Part shown: piece after piece, positions 1-8,004 of the stretch
Numbering within the stretch: position 1 is the first letter of the stretch
Layout of the letters: each line of letters begins with the position of its first letter
Source of the DNA: an uncultured Clostridia bacterium
GTDB taxonomy: Bacteria; Bacillota; Clostridia; TANB77; CAG-508
Reading direction: 5' to 3'
Assembly: GCA_948502395.1 (NCBI GenBank)
Contig: CAOPES010000001.1
Span: forward strand, 62,001-126,000
DNA length: 64,000 nt
Program-made: the position numbers and the translations under genes
Notes under the pieces: model-generated
Told to the model about the DNA's origin: nothing
What the model saw: only the letters and a program-made list of their open reading frames with translations
Database searches by the model: none

Positions 1-1156
1 TATCTTCTTTGTAAGCTTCGCCAACATCAGAATGTGTAGTATTGTACATAGCTTTTATAACAGAAGAAATTGTTATTGCTATTTTAAATGTATCTTCATA
101 AACAAAAGGGTTTAAGCCAATTGAATTTGAGTTAGAAGGGTCAATAATATTATAAGAAATATTGTAATTATTACATACAGATATCATATGGCTAATTACT
201 TCATAATCAGGAGCCATAAGTGTTAGACCTAAGTTTTTATAAGTTATTTCTGAACCTGCACTATGTAATATCATTTTTTTCATATAAGCTTTATAAACTG
301 ACTCGCGACCTTCAACAGGTTGTAACATATTTAAGTTAAAGTTTTTATTCAAGTATTCGTTGTTATATGGGGCATTTAGAACAGCTATATGGGTTTTTAA
401 AGCTGTAAATCCCATTTCTTTTGATGCTTCTTTAAAGAAGTATTTTCTTTCAAAATCTCTTGCAATTAATGGTTCATACACCAATGAAGTTTTTCCAGAA
501 CCAGAACCACCACAAACAAATAGTGATTGATATCTTGAAGCTTCTGGCATAGTTATTGATTTACTAGTTTCATAATCATAACATATATAAACTTCACAAG
601 AATATGGTCCGCTACTCTCACTTGGTGGAGCTAAATTAATTCCAGCGTAATCCCAAATAGAACGTACATGGTCTTTATTATCATTAACTTTAAAGAATAA
701 CCATTTAAACATTGGGAATATTGTTGCAAGTGGTAAGAATAGGGATATACTAACCATAGCAGGTGTTACTAATTCAGAAAAATCTGTAATAAGTTCTACA
801 TAATTTGGAACTGACAATATTAATAGCCAAGCTCCCATGTTAAGCCATTGTGTAAACATTGATATTGCTATTATATATAAACCTATTACATATATATAAA
901 ATAATGTAACTTTTTTTGCCTTTGACGTAGAGAACTTTGATGGTCCTGAAAATACAAATGCAAAAATAGGGCAGGCTAGGGCAAATGTATAAGCAATTGG
1001 GCCCCAATATGAATGAGATACTCCAGTAAAAATCATAAATAACATTTCTACTAATCTATCCACTGCTAAATATACAGATACTAATGTTAATACATATGTC
1101 ACAAAAGTATTTCGATCTGTGTTTAATTTTTTCAAAAATTTATCAATATATTTCAT
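1..1156 (-). CDS. VirD4/TraG-like membrane ATPase, partial
   Basis: The reading frame starts at the ATG at 1154-1156 on the minus strand and stays open to the window edge, so about 385 N-terminal residues are visible. Several hydrophobic segments fill roughly the first 180 residues. A Walker A loop, GGSGSGKTSLVYE, follows near residue 215, and a later N-I-I-D-P-S-N stretch resembles the nucleotide-side strand of conjugative coupling proteins. A membrane-anchored N-terminus before a P-loop is the VirD4/TraG/TraD plan, in which the protein feeds DNA or protein substrates to a type IV secretion channel. It is probably the edge of an integrative conjugative element lying to the left. A VirB4-like role is less likely but cannot be excluded because the C-terminus is missing. 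Confidence 0.7.
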   Translation of the reverse strand, partial: MKYIDKFLKKLNTDRNTFVTYVLTLVSVYLAVDRLVEMLFMIFTGVSHSYWGPIAYTFALACPIFAFVFSGPSKFSTSKAKKVTLFYIYVIGLYIIAISMFTQWLNMGAWLLILSVPNYVELITDFSELVTPAMVSISLFLPLATIFPMFKWLFFKVNDNKDHVRSIWDYAGINLAPPSESSGPYSCEVYICYDYETSKSITMPEASRYQSLFVCGGSGSGKTSLVYEPLIARDFERKYFFKEASKEMGFTALKTHIAVLNAPYNNEYLNKNFNLNMLQPVEGRESVYKAYMKKMILHSAGSEITYKNLGLTLMAPDYEVISHMISVCNNYNISYNIIDPSNSNSIGLNPFVYEDTFKIAITISSVIKAMYNTTHSDVGEAYKED

Positions 1157-1303
1157 TTAAAAAATCCTTTCGCTAAATAAAATCATACATATATATTATC
1201 CTATAAAATCGCCAAAAAAACAAGTAGTTTGGCGAAAATAATTGAATAAAAACACTTTTTTATGAATATAATAAAAAGAAAAAATCTATAAAGGGGAAAT
1301 TTT

Positions 1304-1592
1304 ATGCAAGACGGATATATAAGAGAACAAAAAGTTCCAGAAATTACTGAAACACGGAAGAGAAATAGAACTAATAAGAACAATAATAAAAACTAGAGAA
1401 GAACTAAAAGCAAACAACAAAAACTTTGAATATGCAAAAGACGGATTAGTAGATTACTACTCATATCAAATAAAAGCAACACAAGCTAAATTAGACTATT
1501 TGATAAAATTAGCAAAAACAAAAGGTATCGAAGTAGATATGATAAATAATCAAAAATTCTCGTTTATAGAAGACGGGGAAGAAGCAGGATAA
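1304..1592 (+). CDS. yaaL: YaaL-like (DUF2508) protein with internal CGG +1 frameshift
   Basis: The ATG follows an AAAGGGG ribosome site. Frame 0 reads 17 codons, then CGG at 1355-1357, and ends soon after in an unrelated short tail. Skipping the C gives glycine and a continuous 95-residue helical protein ending at TAA 1590-1592. Its D-Y-Y-S-Y-Q-I-K-A-T-Q-A-K-L-D-Y-L segment resembles the DUF2508 core. The next gene is bofA, and yaaL-bofA is a known Bacillus subtilis gene order (after recR), which supports the assignment. The function of YaaL is unknown. The +1 event is inferred from protein continuity and synteny. The family call is moderate because the protein is short. Confidence 0.65.
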
Positions 1593-1741
1593 GTTGGAAA
1601 AGTTCATAAATTAGATAAATAACAACTTAGATATGAATTAAATGTAATTTTGAAGAAAAAAGGTCAGTAATATTTGTCCTAAAATTAACATAGAAATGGT
1701 AATAAGAAATTATTATCATTTTTTTGTTTGGAGTTGATAAA

Positions 1742-2003
1742 ATGGATTATAATATGATTACATATCTTGCTTGTATTTGCTTTATTTTTATATTTGGTAG
1801 AATTTTTATAGTTCCTATAAAGAAGATATTAAAATTGGTTTTGAATTCAATAATTGGTGGAGTGACTATTTATATAATAAACTTAGTTGGTGGAGCATTT
1901 GGATTTCATATAGGACTAAACTTTTTTACAAGCATAATCATTCGGACTATTAGGCTTGCCAGGAGCAGTATGCTTAATAATAGTAAAACTTTTAATTTGC
2001 TAA
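1742..2003 (+). CDS. bofA: BofA-family pro-sigma-K processing inhibitor, CGG +1 frameshift
   Basis: The ATG lies 8 bases after a GGAG site. The protein has two hydrophobic segments with a G-G-V-T-I-Y-I-I-N-L turn, as in BofA, the membrane protein that restrains SpoIVFB cleavage of pro-sigma-K in the forespore membrane. At codon 68 frame 0 hits CGG (1943-1945). Skipping the C gives G-L-L-G-L-P-G-A-V-C-L-I-I-V-K-L-L, the characteristic BofA C-terminus, and a stop at 2001-2003, for 86 residues, close to the usual BofA length. Without the shift the frame runs through the palindrome beyond the gene. The family call rests on the restored tail, so gene and shift support each other. Confidence 0.85.
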
Positions 2004-2006
2004 TTA

Positions 2007-2068
2007 TTGCCAACGGGGACGGACCTTTTTGGCAATTTTTTGCCAAAAAGGTCCGTCCCCGTTGGCAA
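2007..2068. terminator. Perfect 29-bp inverted repeat, likely bidirectional terminator
   Basis: Two 29-base arms (2007-2035 and 2040-2068) are exact reverse complements around a four-T loop. Each contains GGGGACGGACC and TTTTTGGCAA. T-rich sequence follows on the plus side. It sits between convergent bofA and glmS, so it may end both transcripts. Related copies occur at 35542-35636 and 50404-50457, so it also belongs to a dispersed palindrome family. Confidence 0.85.
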
Positions 2069-2076
2069 TTTTTATA

Positions 2077-3924
2077 TTATTCTACTGTTACTGATTTTGC
2101 TAAGTTTCTTGGTTTATCTACATCTAAGCCTTTTTCCTTTGATGTAAAATAAGCCAGTAACTGTAAAGGTATTATAGATAAAATTGGAGATATGAATGTA
2201 GATGTTTCTGGAATACGTATCACCATATCAAACATATCAGTATCAATTTGTTGATTTGTGACAATCAATGTCTTAGCTCCCCTTGAAATTACTTCTTGAA
2301 TATTACTTACTGTTTTCTTTACAAGTTTATGGTCAGTCATTATGCTTATAACTGTAACGTCGTTTTCGATTAAAGCAATTGGACCGTGTTTTAGTTCACC
2401 AGCAGGGTAGCTGTCTGAGTGAATGTAAGAAATTTCTTTTAGTTTCAAAGAGGCTTCTTTGGCTACTGTTTCGTCAATTCCTCTTCCTAAAAAGAAGATG
2501 TCTTTTTCTTTATATATTCTCTTTGCAAAGTTTTTTATTTCAGTTGATGTTTCTAATGTTTTTTGTACTTTTTTAGGTAATACAAGCAATTCTTCTTTTA
2601 GTGAGTTTAGTAAAGTTGTTTTTTCAGCTGATAGTTCTAGTGTTTCAGCAAAGTATATTGCAAGCATTGCAACTAATACCACTTGGGATGTGTAAGCTTT
2701 TGTTGATGCTACTGCTATTTCAGGGCCTGCGTGAGTGTATATTGAGTAGTCAGCTTCTCTAGTTATTGAACTTCCTATGACGTTTGTGATAGCAAGTGTT
2801 TTTGCTCCACATTCTTTAGATAATTTTAATGCTGCTAATGTGTCTGCTGTTTCACCTGACTGAGATATGAAAATACACAATGTTTTTTCATCTATTAAAG
2901 GGTCTCTATACCTAAATTCAGAAGCGATATCAACTTCTGTTGGTATTTTACAAAGTTTTTCTATCATATCTTTGCCAGCCAATCCGACATGCATTGCTGT
3001 ACCACAGGCTACAAAGTAAATTTTATTTAGCCCTTGTAAATAGTCTTTTGTAAAGTTTAGTTCTTCAAATTCACATTTTGAATTTTTATTTATTCTAGAG
3101 CCGATTGTTTCTCTAATAGCCTTTGGTTGTTCGTAAATTTCTTTTAGCATATAATCCTCAAATTCGCCTTTTTCAGCGCTAGAAGCATTCCAGTCAATTA
3201 ATTTGATTTCTTTATTAATTGGTTCTAAATTATTGTTATAGAATTTTGCATCATCTTTTGATAAAACAACATATTCTAAATCATTTAAAAGATAGAATTC
3301 TTTTGTATATGAAAGCATAGCAGGAATATCAGAAGAAATATAATTTTCTCCATTTCCTTTTCCTATAACAAGAGGGCTATCTTTTCTTACAACTATCATA
3401 TTATCAGGATAATCTTTACAAATAATTTCTAAAGCAAAACTTCCTTTTAAGCTATTGCAAGCATTTTTTACAGCTCTTAAAAATTTTAGATCATCATTAT
3501 CAGTTTCTTTTTTATAATAGTAATCAATTAAATTTGGTATAATTTCTGTATCTGTTTGAGAATAGAAAGTATAACCATTATCACATAAAAGTTTTTTTAA
3601 CTCATTGAAATTCTCAACTATCCCATTATGAACAACACTAAAAGTTTTTGTATTATCCATATGTGGGTGAGCATTTTCTTTTGAAGGTTTTCCATGTGTA
3701 GCCCATCTTGTATGAGCAATACCAATTGTTCCTTCCAAATTATCAATTTCTGGAAGATTATATAAATTTTTAACTCTTCCTTTATCTTTCATAGTAGAAA
3801 GACCTGTTTTTTCAATAGTTGAAATACCAGCTGAGTCATAGCCACGATATTCCAATTTTAAAAGTCCATTAATAAGAATAGGACTAGCTTTTTTGTTTCC
3901 TATGTATCCTACAATTCCACACAT
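2077..3924 (-). CDS. glmS: Glutamine--fructose-6-phosphate aminotransferase
   Basis: GlmS makes glucosamine-6-phosphate from fructose-6-phosphate and glutamine, the entry step to UDP-GlcNAc for the cell wall. The start is the ATG at 3922-3924, so that the catalytic cysteine is residue 2 (M-C-G-I-V-G-Y-I-G); a longer upstream frame would bury it. An AGAAAGGAA site precedes it. The N-terminal glutaminase half has T-R-W-A-T-H-G. Two SIS sugar-isomerase domains follow, with S-Q-S-G-E-T-A-D-T and L-G-R-G; the C-terminus is D-K-P-R-N-L-A-K-S-V-T-V-E. The length, 615 residues, is typical. Expression is probably controlled by the glmS ribozyme directly upstream. Confidence 0.98.
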   Translation of the reverse strand: MCGIVGYIGNKKASPILINGLLKLEYRGYDSAGISTIEKTGLSTMKDKGRVKNLYNLPEIDNLEGTIGIAHTRWATHGKPSKENAHPHMDNTKTFSVVHNGIVENFNELKKLLCDNGYTFYSQTDTEIIPNLIDYYYKKETDNDDLKFLRAVKNACNSLKGSFALEIICKDYPDNMIVVRKDSPLVIGKGNGENYISSDIPAMLSYTKEFYLLNDLEYVVLSKDDAKFYNNNLEPINKEIKLIDWNASSAEKGEFEDYMLKEIYEQPKAIRETIGSRINKNSKCEFEELNFTKDYLQGLNKIYFVACGTAMHVGLAGKDMIEKLCKIPTEVDIASEFRYRDPLIDEKTLCIFISQSGETADTLAALKLSKECGAKTLAITNVIGSSITREADYSIYTHAGPEIAVASTKAYTSQVVLVAMLAIYFAETLELSAEKTTLLNSLKEELLVLPKKVQKTLETSTEIKNFAKRIYKEKDIFFLGRGIDETVAKEASLKLKEISYIHSDSYPAGELKHGPIALIENDVTVISIMTDHKLVKKTVSNIQEVISRGAKTLIVTNQQIDTDMFDMVIRIPETSTFISPILSIIPLQLLAYFTSKEKGLDVDKPRNLAKSVTVE

Positions 3925-4004
3925 AATATTTATTCCTTTCTTTTTCAAGGTAACACAAATAAACGTCCCTTGAACATGTTTGGAATTGAAATTATGCAAA
4001 GCTT

Positions 4005-4141
4005 GTATGTATTAAATTTTGTTGCAATATTGCTATTGTTTTTGTAATAATACTTATGACTTCAAGCATAGCCACTAGAGAATCCGCCGAAAATTCGATA
4101 ACCCTAGACCTCGTCAACATCAAATTGATGTACTGGCGCTT
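4005..4141 (-). ncRNA. glmS ribozyme/riboswitch
   Basis: Read on the minus strand from 4140, the sequence has AGCGCCAG, then GTTGACGAGG, GGGTTATCGA and TTTCGGCGGAT in the order and spacing of the glmS ribozyme core. It lies just before glmS. Self-cleavage after the A before GCGCC is triggered by glucosamine-6-phosphate in known members and reduces glmS mRNA. The 3' boundary (P3/P4 helices) is approximate. The next 80 bases to the glmS start are AT-rich leader. Confidence 0.93.
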
Positions 4142-4223
4142 AAACTAAAACAAACTCCTTTCCTTTAAATTTATATTTGCAAATTCCAATTTGTATTATT
4201 ATATTACACTAAAAAACAAAATG

Positions 4224-4262
4224 TCACAAGTACTTGTGAAAAAAATTTTTTTAAAGTATAAT
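4224..4262 (+). promoter_or_regulatory. Promoter with 16-bp palindromic operator-like site before mtnN
   Basis: A perfect 16-base palindrome, TCACAAGTACTTGTGA (4224-4239), overlaps a -35-like TTGTGA (4234-4239). After a 17-base spacer comes TATAAT (4257-4262). The position on the -35 suggests repression by a dimeric regulator. The regulator is not identifiable. Confidence 0.6.
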
Positions 4263-4302
4263 ACAATTGAAATAATTTAGAGAGAAGGGAGTAAAGAGAA
4301 GT

Positions 4303-5010
4303 ATGAAAAAAATAGGAATAGTAGTAGCAATGGACGAAGAATTTGAAGCAGTCGAAAACAAAATGAAAGACATACAAACAAAGCAAATATATAATTTAAG
4401 ATTTACAATAGGAAAAATAGGGAAAAAAGAATGCATACTAGTAAAAAGCGGAGTAGGAAAAGTCCACTCAGCAAGAACAACACAAGTAATGATAGACAAC
4501 TTTGACTTGGAATTTATAGTAAATGTTGGAGCTGCTGGAAGTGTAAACGATATGTTACAAATAGGAGATGTAGTAATAGGAAAAGAAGTAGTACAACATG
4601 ACTTTGACATCACTGCATTTGGACATAGCAAAGGATATATAACAGGAGTGGGGAACAGTATAAAATGTGATGAGAAATTAGTAGAAAAATTAAAAGAAAC
4701 TGTAAAAAACGGACCAGAAAGACAATATCAAATTAAATTAGGAGTTGTAGCGACAGGAGACATTTTCTGCGAAGACATAGCAATGAAAAACAAAATAAGA
4801 GCAAAATTTGATGCCGATGTTGTCGACATGGAATGTGGAGCAATAGCCCAAGTTGCGTATTTAGACAATATTCCATTTATTGTTATTAGAAGCGTTTCAG
4901 ATACTCCTGACGGAAAAAATGCTAACACATTTGACCAAAACTTAAAACTAGCATCAAAGAGATGCGCAAATTTATTGGAAGATTTTTTGGGACAGGCCAA
5001 AAAAATCTAA
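4303..5010 (+). CDS. mtnN: 5'-methylthioadenosine/S-adenosylhomocysteine nucleosidase
   Basis: This enzyme cleaves MTA and SAH to adenine plus a thioribose product, recycling methylation and polyamine by-products. Family marks include M-K-K-I-G-I-V-V-A-M-D-E-E, V-N-V-G-A-A-G-S-V, D-V-V-D-M-E-C-G-A-I-A-Q-V and R-S-V-S-D-T-P-D. The substrate glutamates and catalytic aspartate lie in the last two. The 235-residue length is normal. The final residues, G-Q-A-K-K-I, and the stop are encoded inside a dispersed palindromic repeat, so the C-terminal tail was probably altered by that insertion. Confidence 0.95.
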   Translation: MKKIGIVVAMDEEFEAVENKMKDIQTKQIYNLRFTIGKIGKKECILVKSGVGKVHSARTTQVMIDNFDLEFIVNVGAAGSVNDMLQIGDVVIGKEVVQHDFDITAFGHSKGYITGVGNSIKCDEKLVEKLKETVKNGPERQYQIKLGVVATGDIFCEDIAMKNKIRAKFDADVVDMECGAIAQVAYLDNIPFIVIRSVSDTPDGKNANTFDQNLKLASKRCANLLEDFLGQAKKI

Positions 5011-5079
5011 AATCGAAACTTTTTGGGACAGGCCAAAAAAATCCAAATCCAAAACTTTTTGGGCCTGTCCCAAAAAGTT
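4984..5079. repeat. Dispersed GGGACAGGCC palindromic repeat cluster
   Basis: Two direct copies of TTTTTTGGGACAGGCCAAAA (from 4984 and 5018) are followed by an inverted copy, GGGCCTGTCCCAAAAAGTTT (5060-5079). The second and third units form a strong hairpin that may end mtnN transcription. The first unit covers the end of the mtnN coding region. Confidence 0.75.
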
Positions 5080-5147
5080 TAAAAAAGGGCTTGTATAAAA
5101 AGTGAAAATAAGTATATAATTTAAGAAGAGTGAAAGGAGTGATTTTT

Positions 5148-6224
5148 GTGGATAGAAAAATCAAAGTAGTTCAATATGGAGCAGGCAAAATGAGTGTATA
5201 CACAATGAGATATGTATACGAAAAAGGAGCTGAAATAGTAGGAGCAATTGATGTAAATCCAGCAGTTATAGGAAAAGACATCGGAGAAATAATGGGAACA
5301 GAAAATAAGGGAGTAAAGGTAGTAGGTTTAGAAGAGGCAGAAAAAATGATGCAAGAAACTAAACCAGATATTGCAATTGTAACAACAATGAGTTTAATAA
5401 ATGATGTAGAAGATGCTTTAATGTTATGTGCAAAATTAGGTGTAAATGCAATAACAACTTGTGAAGAAGCATTTTACCCAGCAAACTCTAACCCACAAGT
5501 AACAAAGAAAATAGACGATATGGCAAAACAAACAGGATGTACAATAACAGGAAGTGGATATCAAGATATATACTGGGGACAATTAATATCTAGTATTGCA
5601 GGTTCAACACAAACAATCAAAAAAATAAAAGGAAGTTCAAGCTACAATGTAGAAGACTATGGAATAGCTTTGGCACAAGCACATGGCGCAGGTCTTACAC
5701 TAGAAGAATTTGATAAACAAGTTGCATCAGTAGATAAAATATCAGACGAAGAAAGACAAGCCATAATTGAAAAAGGAGAATATTTACCTTCATATATGTG
5801 GAATGTAAATGGTTGGTTATGTGAAAAGTTAGGACTAACAGTAAAATCTCAAACACAAAAAACTATACCACAAACACATACAGAAGATATATACTCAAGT
5901 ACATTAGGTATGACTGTAAAAGCAGGTGATGCAACAGGTATGAGTGCTGTTGTTACAACTGAAACTAATGAAGGTATTACAATTGAAAGTGAATGTATTG
6001 GAAAAGTATATTCTGAAAATGATTTTGATAAAAATGAATGGACTGTAATTGGTGAACCTGAAACAACGTTGGTTATTAATAGACCAGCAACAGTGGAACT
6101 TACTTGTGCAACTGTTGTAAATAGAATTCCTGATGTTATAAATGCTAAACCAGGTTATGTTCCAACTGAACAAATGGGGGATTTGGATTATAAAGTTAAA
6201 CCATTAAATGAATATGTTGACTAG
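5148..6224 (+). CDS. DapB-like dehydrogenase, 2,4-diaminopentanoate dehydrogenase family
   Basis: The N-terminus has a Rossmann NAD(P) motif, V-V-Q-Y-G-A-G-K-M, followed by E-I-V-G-A-I-D and G-K-D-I-G-E, as in dihydrodipicolinate-reductase-like proteins. At about 358 residues with a long C-terminal domain it is larger than DapB (about 250-270) and fits the 2,4-diaminopentanoate dehydrogenase group of ornithine-fermenting clostridia. No other ornithine-pathway gene is nearby, so the substrate is uncertain. I chose the GTG at 5148, 8 bases after AAAGGAG; the earlier in-frame GTG at 5130 lies upstream of that site. Confidence 0.65.
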   Translation: MDRKIKVVQYGAGKMSVYTMRYVYEKGAEIVGAIDVNPAVIGKDIGEIMGTENKGVKVVGLEEAEKMMQETKPDIAIVTTMSLINDVEDALMLCAKLGVNAITTCEEAFYPANSNPQVTKKIDDMAKQTGCTITGSGYQDIYWGQLISSIAGSTQTIKKIKGSSSYNVEDYGIALAQAHGAGLTLEEFDKQVASVDKISDEERQAIIEKGEYLPSYMWNVNGWLCEKLGLTVKSQTQKTIPQTHTEDIYSSTLGMTVKAGDATGMSAVVTTETNEGITIESECIGKVYSENDFDKNEWTVIGEPETTLVINRPATVELTCATVVNRIPDVINAKPGYVPTEQMGDLDYKVKPLNEYVD

Positions 6225-6278
6225 GGACATTTGGGGACGTTTCCTTTTGGACATTTTGTCCATTTAGGGACACATCTA
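6225..6278. repeat. Dispersed GGGACA/GGGGACG repeat
   Basis: It has GGGACATTTGGGGACG, a TTTGGAC...GTCC hairpin core and GGGACACATCT. The same modules in the same order occur at 19492-19583. It follows directly after the dehydrogenase stop codon. Confidence 0.7.
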
Positions 6279-6292
6279 TAAAATAGGATAAA

Positions 6293-6319
6293 ATAAAAAA
6301 GCTCTTTATGAGCTTTTTT
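6293..6319. terminator. Hairpin terminator between dehydrogenase and tRNA-Met
   Basis: AAAAAAGCTC, TTTAT and GAGCTTTTTT form a short stem with A and T tracts on either side, so it can act in both directions. It lies immediately after the tRNA on the minus strand. Confidence 0.8.
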
Positions 6320-6396
6320 TGGTAGCGAAGATGTGATTCGAACACATGACCCTTCGGGTATGAACCGAATGCTCTAGCCAACTGAGCTACTTCGCC
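6320..6396 (-). tRNA. tRNA-Met (CAT anticodon)
   Basis: Read on the minus strand, the acceptor stem GGCGAAG pairs with CTTCGCT (one terminal wobble), followed by TA and an encoded CCA. The D arm is AGCTC...GAGC. The anticodon arm is TTCGG-TTCATAC-CCGAA, giving anticodon CAT, and the T arm contains GTTCGAATC. The first base pair and D loop suggest elongator Met rather than initiator. A tRNA-Ile with lysidine-modified CAT cannot be fully excluded. Confidence 0.93.
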
Positions 6397-6480
6397 ATAT
6401 TTAACTGACAGTATCCATTATACCGATAGTTTTGCCATTTGTCAAGACAAAAATACAAGAAATTAAAAATTTCTTGCATT

Positions 6481-6798
6481 TCATTCTCTTTCTTTTTCTG
6501 TTTTGTCTAAATAATTTTGATAATTATTTTCAATAGATTTATTATTTGATAGTTCTTGTCTATCTATTTTTGCTTTACTAGATTTTCTTTTTGTTTTTTC
6601 AACACTATGGTTATATAATTCTTTTTCTATTTGTTTTATATGTGATGATGTATCAGTTAATAATTTTTTATCTTCTTCTGATAGACAACTAACAGTGTTT
6701 AATTGAAGGTCTTCATCAAATGAAGTTTCAATCTCGTCAGGTATCCAAAAAGACCTAAGTAAATCTATAAAATTTGTTTGTCTTTCTCTTATTCTCAT
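6481..6798 (-). CDS. Hypothetical protein, 105 residues
   Basis: I do not recognise a family. The ATG at 6798 follows an AAGGA site. The protein is hydrophilic with no membrane segment. It starts R-I-R-E-R-Q-T-N-F-I-D-L-L-R-S-F-W and ends in a lysine- and glutamate-rich probable coiled coil (from about residue 45). It stands alone between the tRNA and the agr region. Confidence 0.5.
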   Translation of the reverse strand: MRIRERQTNFIDLLRSFWIPDEIETSFDEDLQLNTVSCLSEEDKKLLTDTSSHIKQIEKELYNHSVEKTKRKSSKAKIDRQELSNNKSIENNYQNYLDKTEKERE

Positions 6799-7060
6799 TT
6801 AATTCCTTAAAGTTCCCTTTAAGTTTTCACCTCTCTTTTTCTATAATACATAACAATTTTAACATAAAAACAGCGAAAAATCAAGTGTTTTAGGTAAAAT
6901 GGCTGCAAAAATATTTAAAAATAGGGCATATAATGCTAATAAAACAATAAATTGAGAACAAAACGAATATTAACATAAACACACAAATAAAATGTTCACA
7001 AAAAGGAAACGAAGGGTTGATATAGAAAAATAAAAATTACACTAAAAAAAGAGAGTAGAA

Positions 7061-7114
7061 TTTTACAAAATAAAATAAAATTTTTACAAATAAAAAAACA
7101 AATTTGAGTATACT
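7061..7114 (+). promoter_or_regulatory. LytTR-type direct repeats and promoter before agrB
   Basis: Two identical 9-base repeats, TTTTACAAA, at 7061-7069 and 7082-7090 are separated by 12 bases, the spacing used by LytTR regulators such as AgrA. A -10 box, TATACT, lies at 7109-7114, and the matching -35 position is poor (ACAAAT), as expected for an activated promoter. This would give positive feedback from AgrA onto agrBD. Binding is inferred. Confidence 0.5.
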
Positions 7115-7151
7115 AATGATAAAATTTGGATAGAGCAAAAGAGGTGAGAAA

Positions 7152-7778
7152 ATGATAGACAAAATCTGTACCTTTTTAACAAATAGAATTAGGAAAGAAA
7201 TGCCAGAAGTAGATGATGAAAAAGCAGAAGTCATATTTTATGGACTACAAAATATAGTAGGAGAAATCCCAAAGATATTCATAATGCTTGCAATTGCTTA
7301 TGTATTAGGGATTTTTAAATGGGCGTTATTCACTTTTTTAGCATTATTTCCATACAAAGGCGCATCAGGCGGAGTGCATTTAAAAACACATATTGGATGC
7401 CTTACTTTTACAACAATATTTTATTGCATAATACCGTTTATATCTCAGCATTTTGTAATGTCAGGTATAATTAAATATGCGATGATTTTTGCAGTATGGA
7501 TATTTGGAATGATAATGATAAAATTATATGCACCAGCAGATACAGAAAATGTACCTATTCTAAATTTAAAGGTTAGAAAGAAAAAACAAATCTTTTCTTA
7601 TATCACATTTACAATAGGATTACTAGTAGCAGCAATTATAAATAATAGTATAATTACAAATATATTGGTACTAGCAAATTTATTCCAAACAATAACAATA
7701 ACAAAATTTATTTATAAAGCAACTAATAATAAATATGGATATGAAGTATATGATAATACTTCTTTAGAAACAGTTTGA
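7152..7778 (+). CDS. agrB: AgrB-family peptide-processing membrane protease
   Basis: AgrB cuts the AgrD propeptide and forms the thiolactone or lactone of the signal peptide in the membrane. The 208 residues include several hydrophobic segments. The catalytic pair is visible in G-G-V-H-L-K-T-H-I-G-C: His76 and Cys83 match the positions of His77 and Cys84 in Staphylococcus AgrB. The F-P-Y-K-G-A-S-G-G-V-H stretch is typical. A GAGG site precedes the ATG. It is followed by agrD, with the kinase and regulator convergent downstream. Confidence 0.93.
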   Translation: MIDKICTFLTNRIRKEMPEVDDEKAEVIFYGLQNIVGEIPKIFIMLAIAYVLGIFKWALFTFLALFPYKGASGGVHLKTHIGCLTFTTIFYCIIPFISQHFVMSGIIKYAMIFAVWIFGMIMIKLYAPADTENVPILNLKVRKKKQIFSYITFTIGLLVAAIINNSIITNILVLANLFQTITITKFIYKATNNKYGYEVYDNTSLETV

Positions 7779-7847
7779 TATAAAATATATACCGGTTGTA
7801 TTTTATATTATATAATTTTCACAATACTAACTAAGGAGGAATTTATT

Positions 7848-7961
7848 ATGTTCAAGTTTTTAGCAAGAGTTGCTGAAAAATATGCAAAATCAACAAATAC
7901 AGCTTGCGCAGTACTTGCAATATTTCATCAACCTAAAATGCCAAAATGTATGATAAAATAA
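7848..7961 (+). CDS. agrD: AgrD-like autoinducing peptide precursor
   Basis: This 37-residue gene follows a strong AAGGAGG site, 69 bases after agrB. An amphipathic N-terminal helix, M-F-K-F-L-A-R-V-A-E-K-Y, precedes N-T-A-C-A-V-L-A-I-F, then H-Q-P-K-M-P-K, the proline-containing tail common in clostridial AgrD peptides. I infer that the signal is a ring closed on Cys20 with its end near Ile25/Phe26, just before the H-Q-P-K tail. A second cysteine in the tail (residue 34) is unusual. The exact ring needs mass spectrometry. Confidence 0.88.
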   Translation: MFKFLARVAEKYAKSTNTACAVLAIFHQPKMPKCMIK

Positions 7962-7965
7962 ATAA

Positions 7966-8003
7966 AAGAAAGAGAAATTATTATAAAACTTCTCTTTCTA
8001 TTT
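7966..8003. terminator. Bidirectional terminator between agrD and agrC
   Basis: AGAAAGAGA and TCTCTTTCT form a 9-base stem, with an A tract upstream and TATTTTTTATTT downstream. It separates the convergent agrBD and agrCA transcripts. Confidence 0.8.
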
Positions 8004-8004
8004 T

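Noticed and set aside
1724..1741. Earlier TTG start for bofA
   Set aside because: It lies upstream of and across the GGAG ribosome site; the ATG at 1742 has proper spacing.
2003..2152. bofA reading frame continuing through the palindrome to 2152
   Set aside because: The frame-0 continuation encodes the inverted repeat and the antisense of glmS; the +1 reading ends as a normal BofA.
4984..5010. Functional C-terminal motif of MtnN
   Set aside because: The last residues come from a dispersed palindromic repeat, not from the conserved family core.
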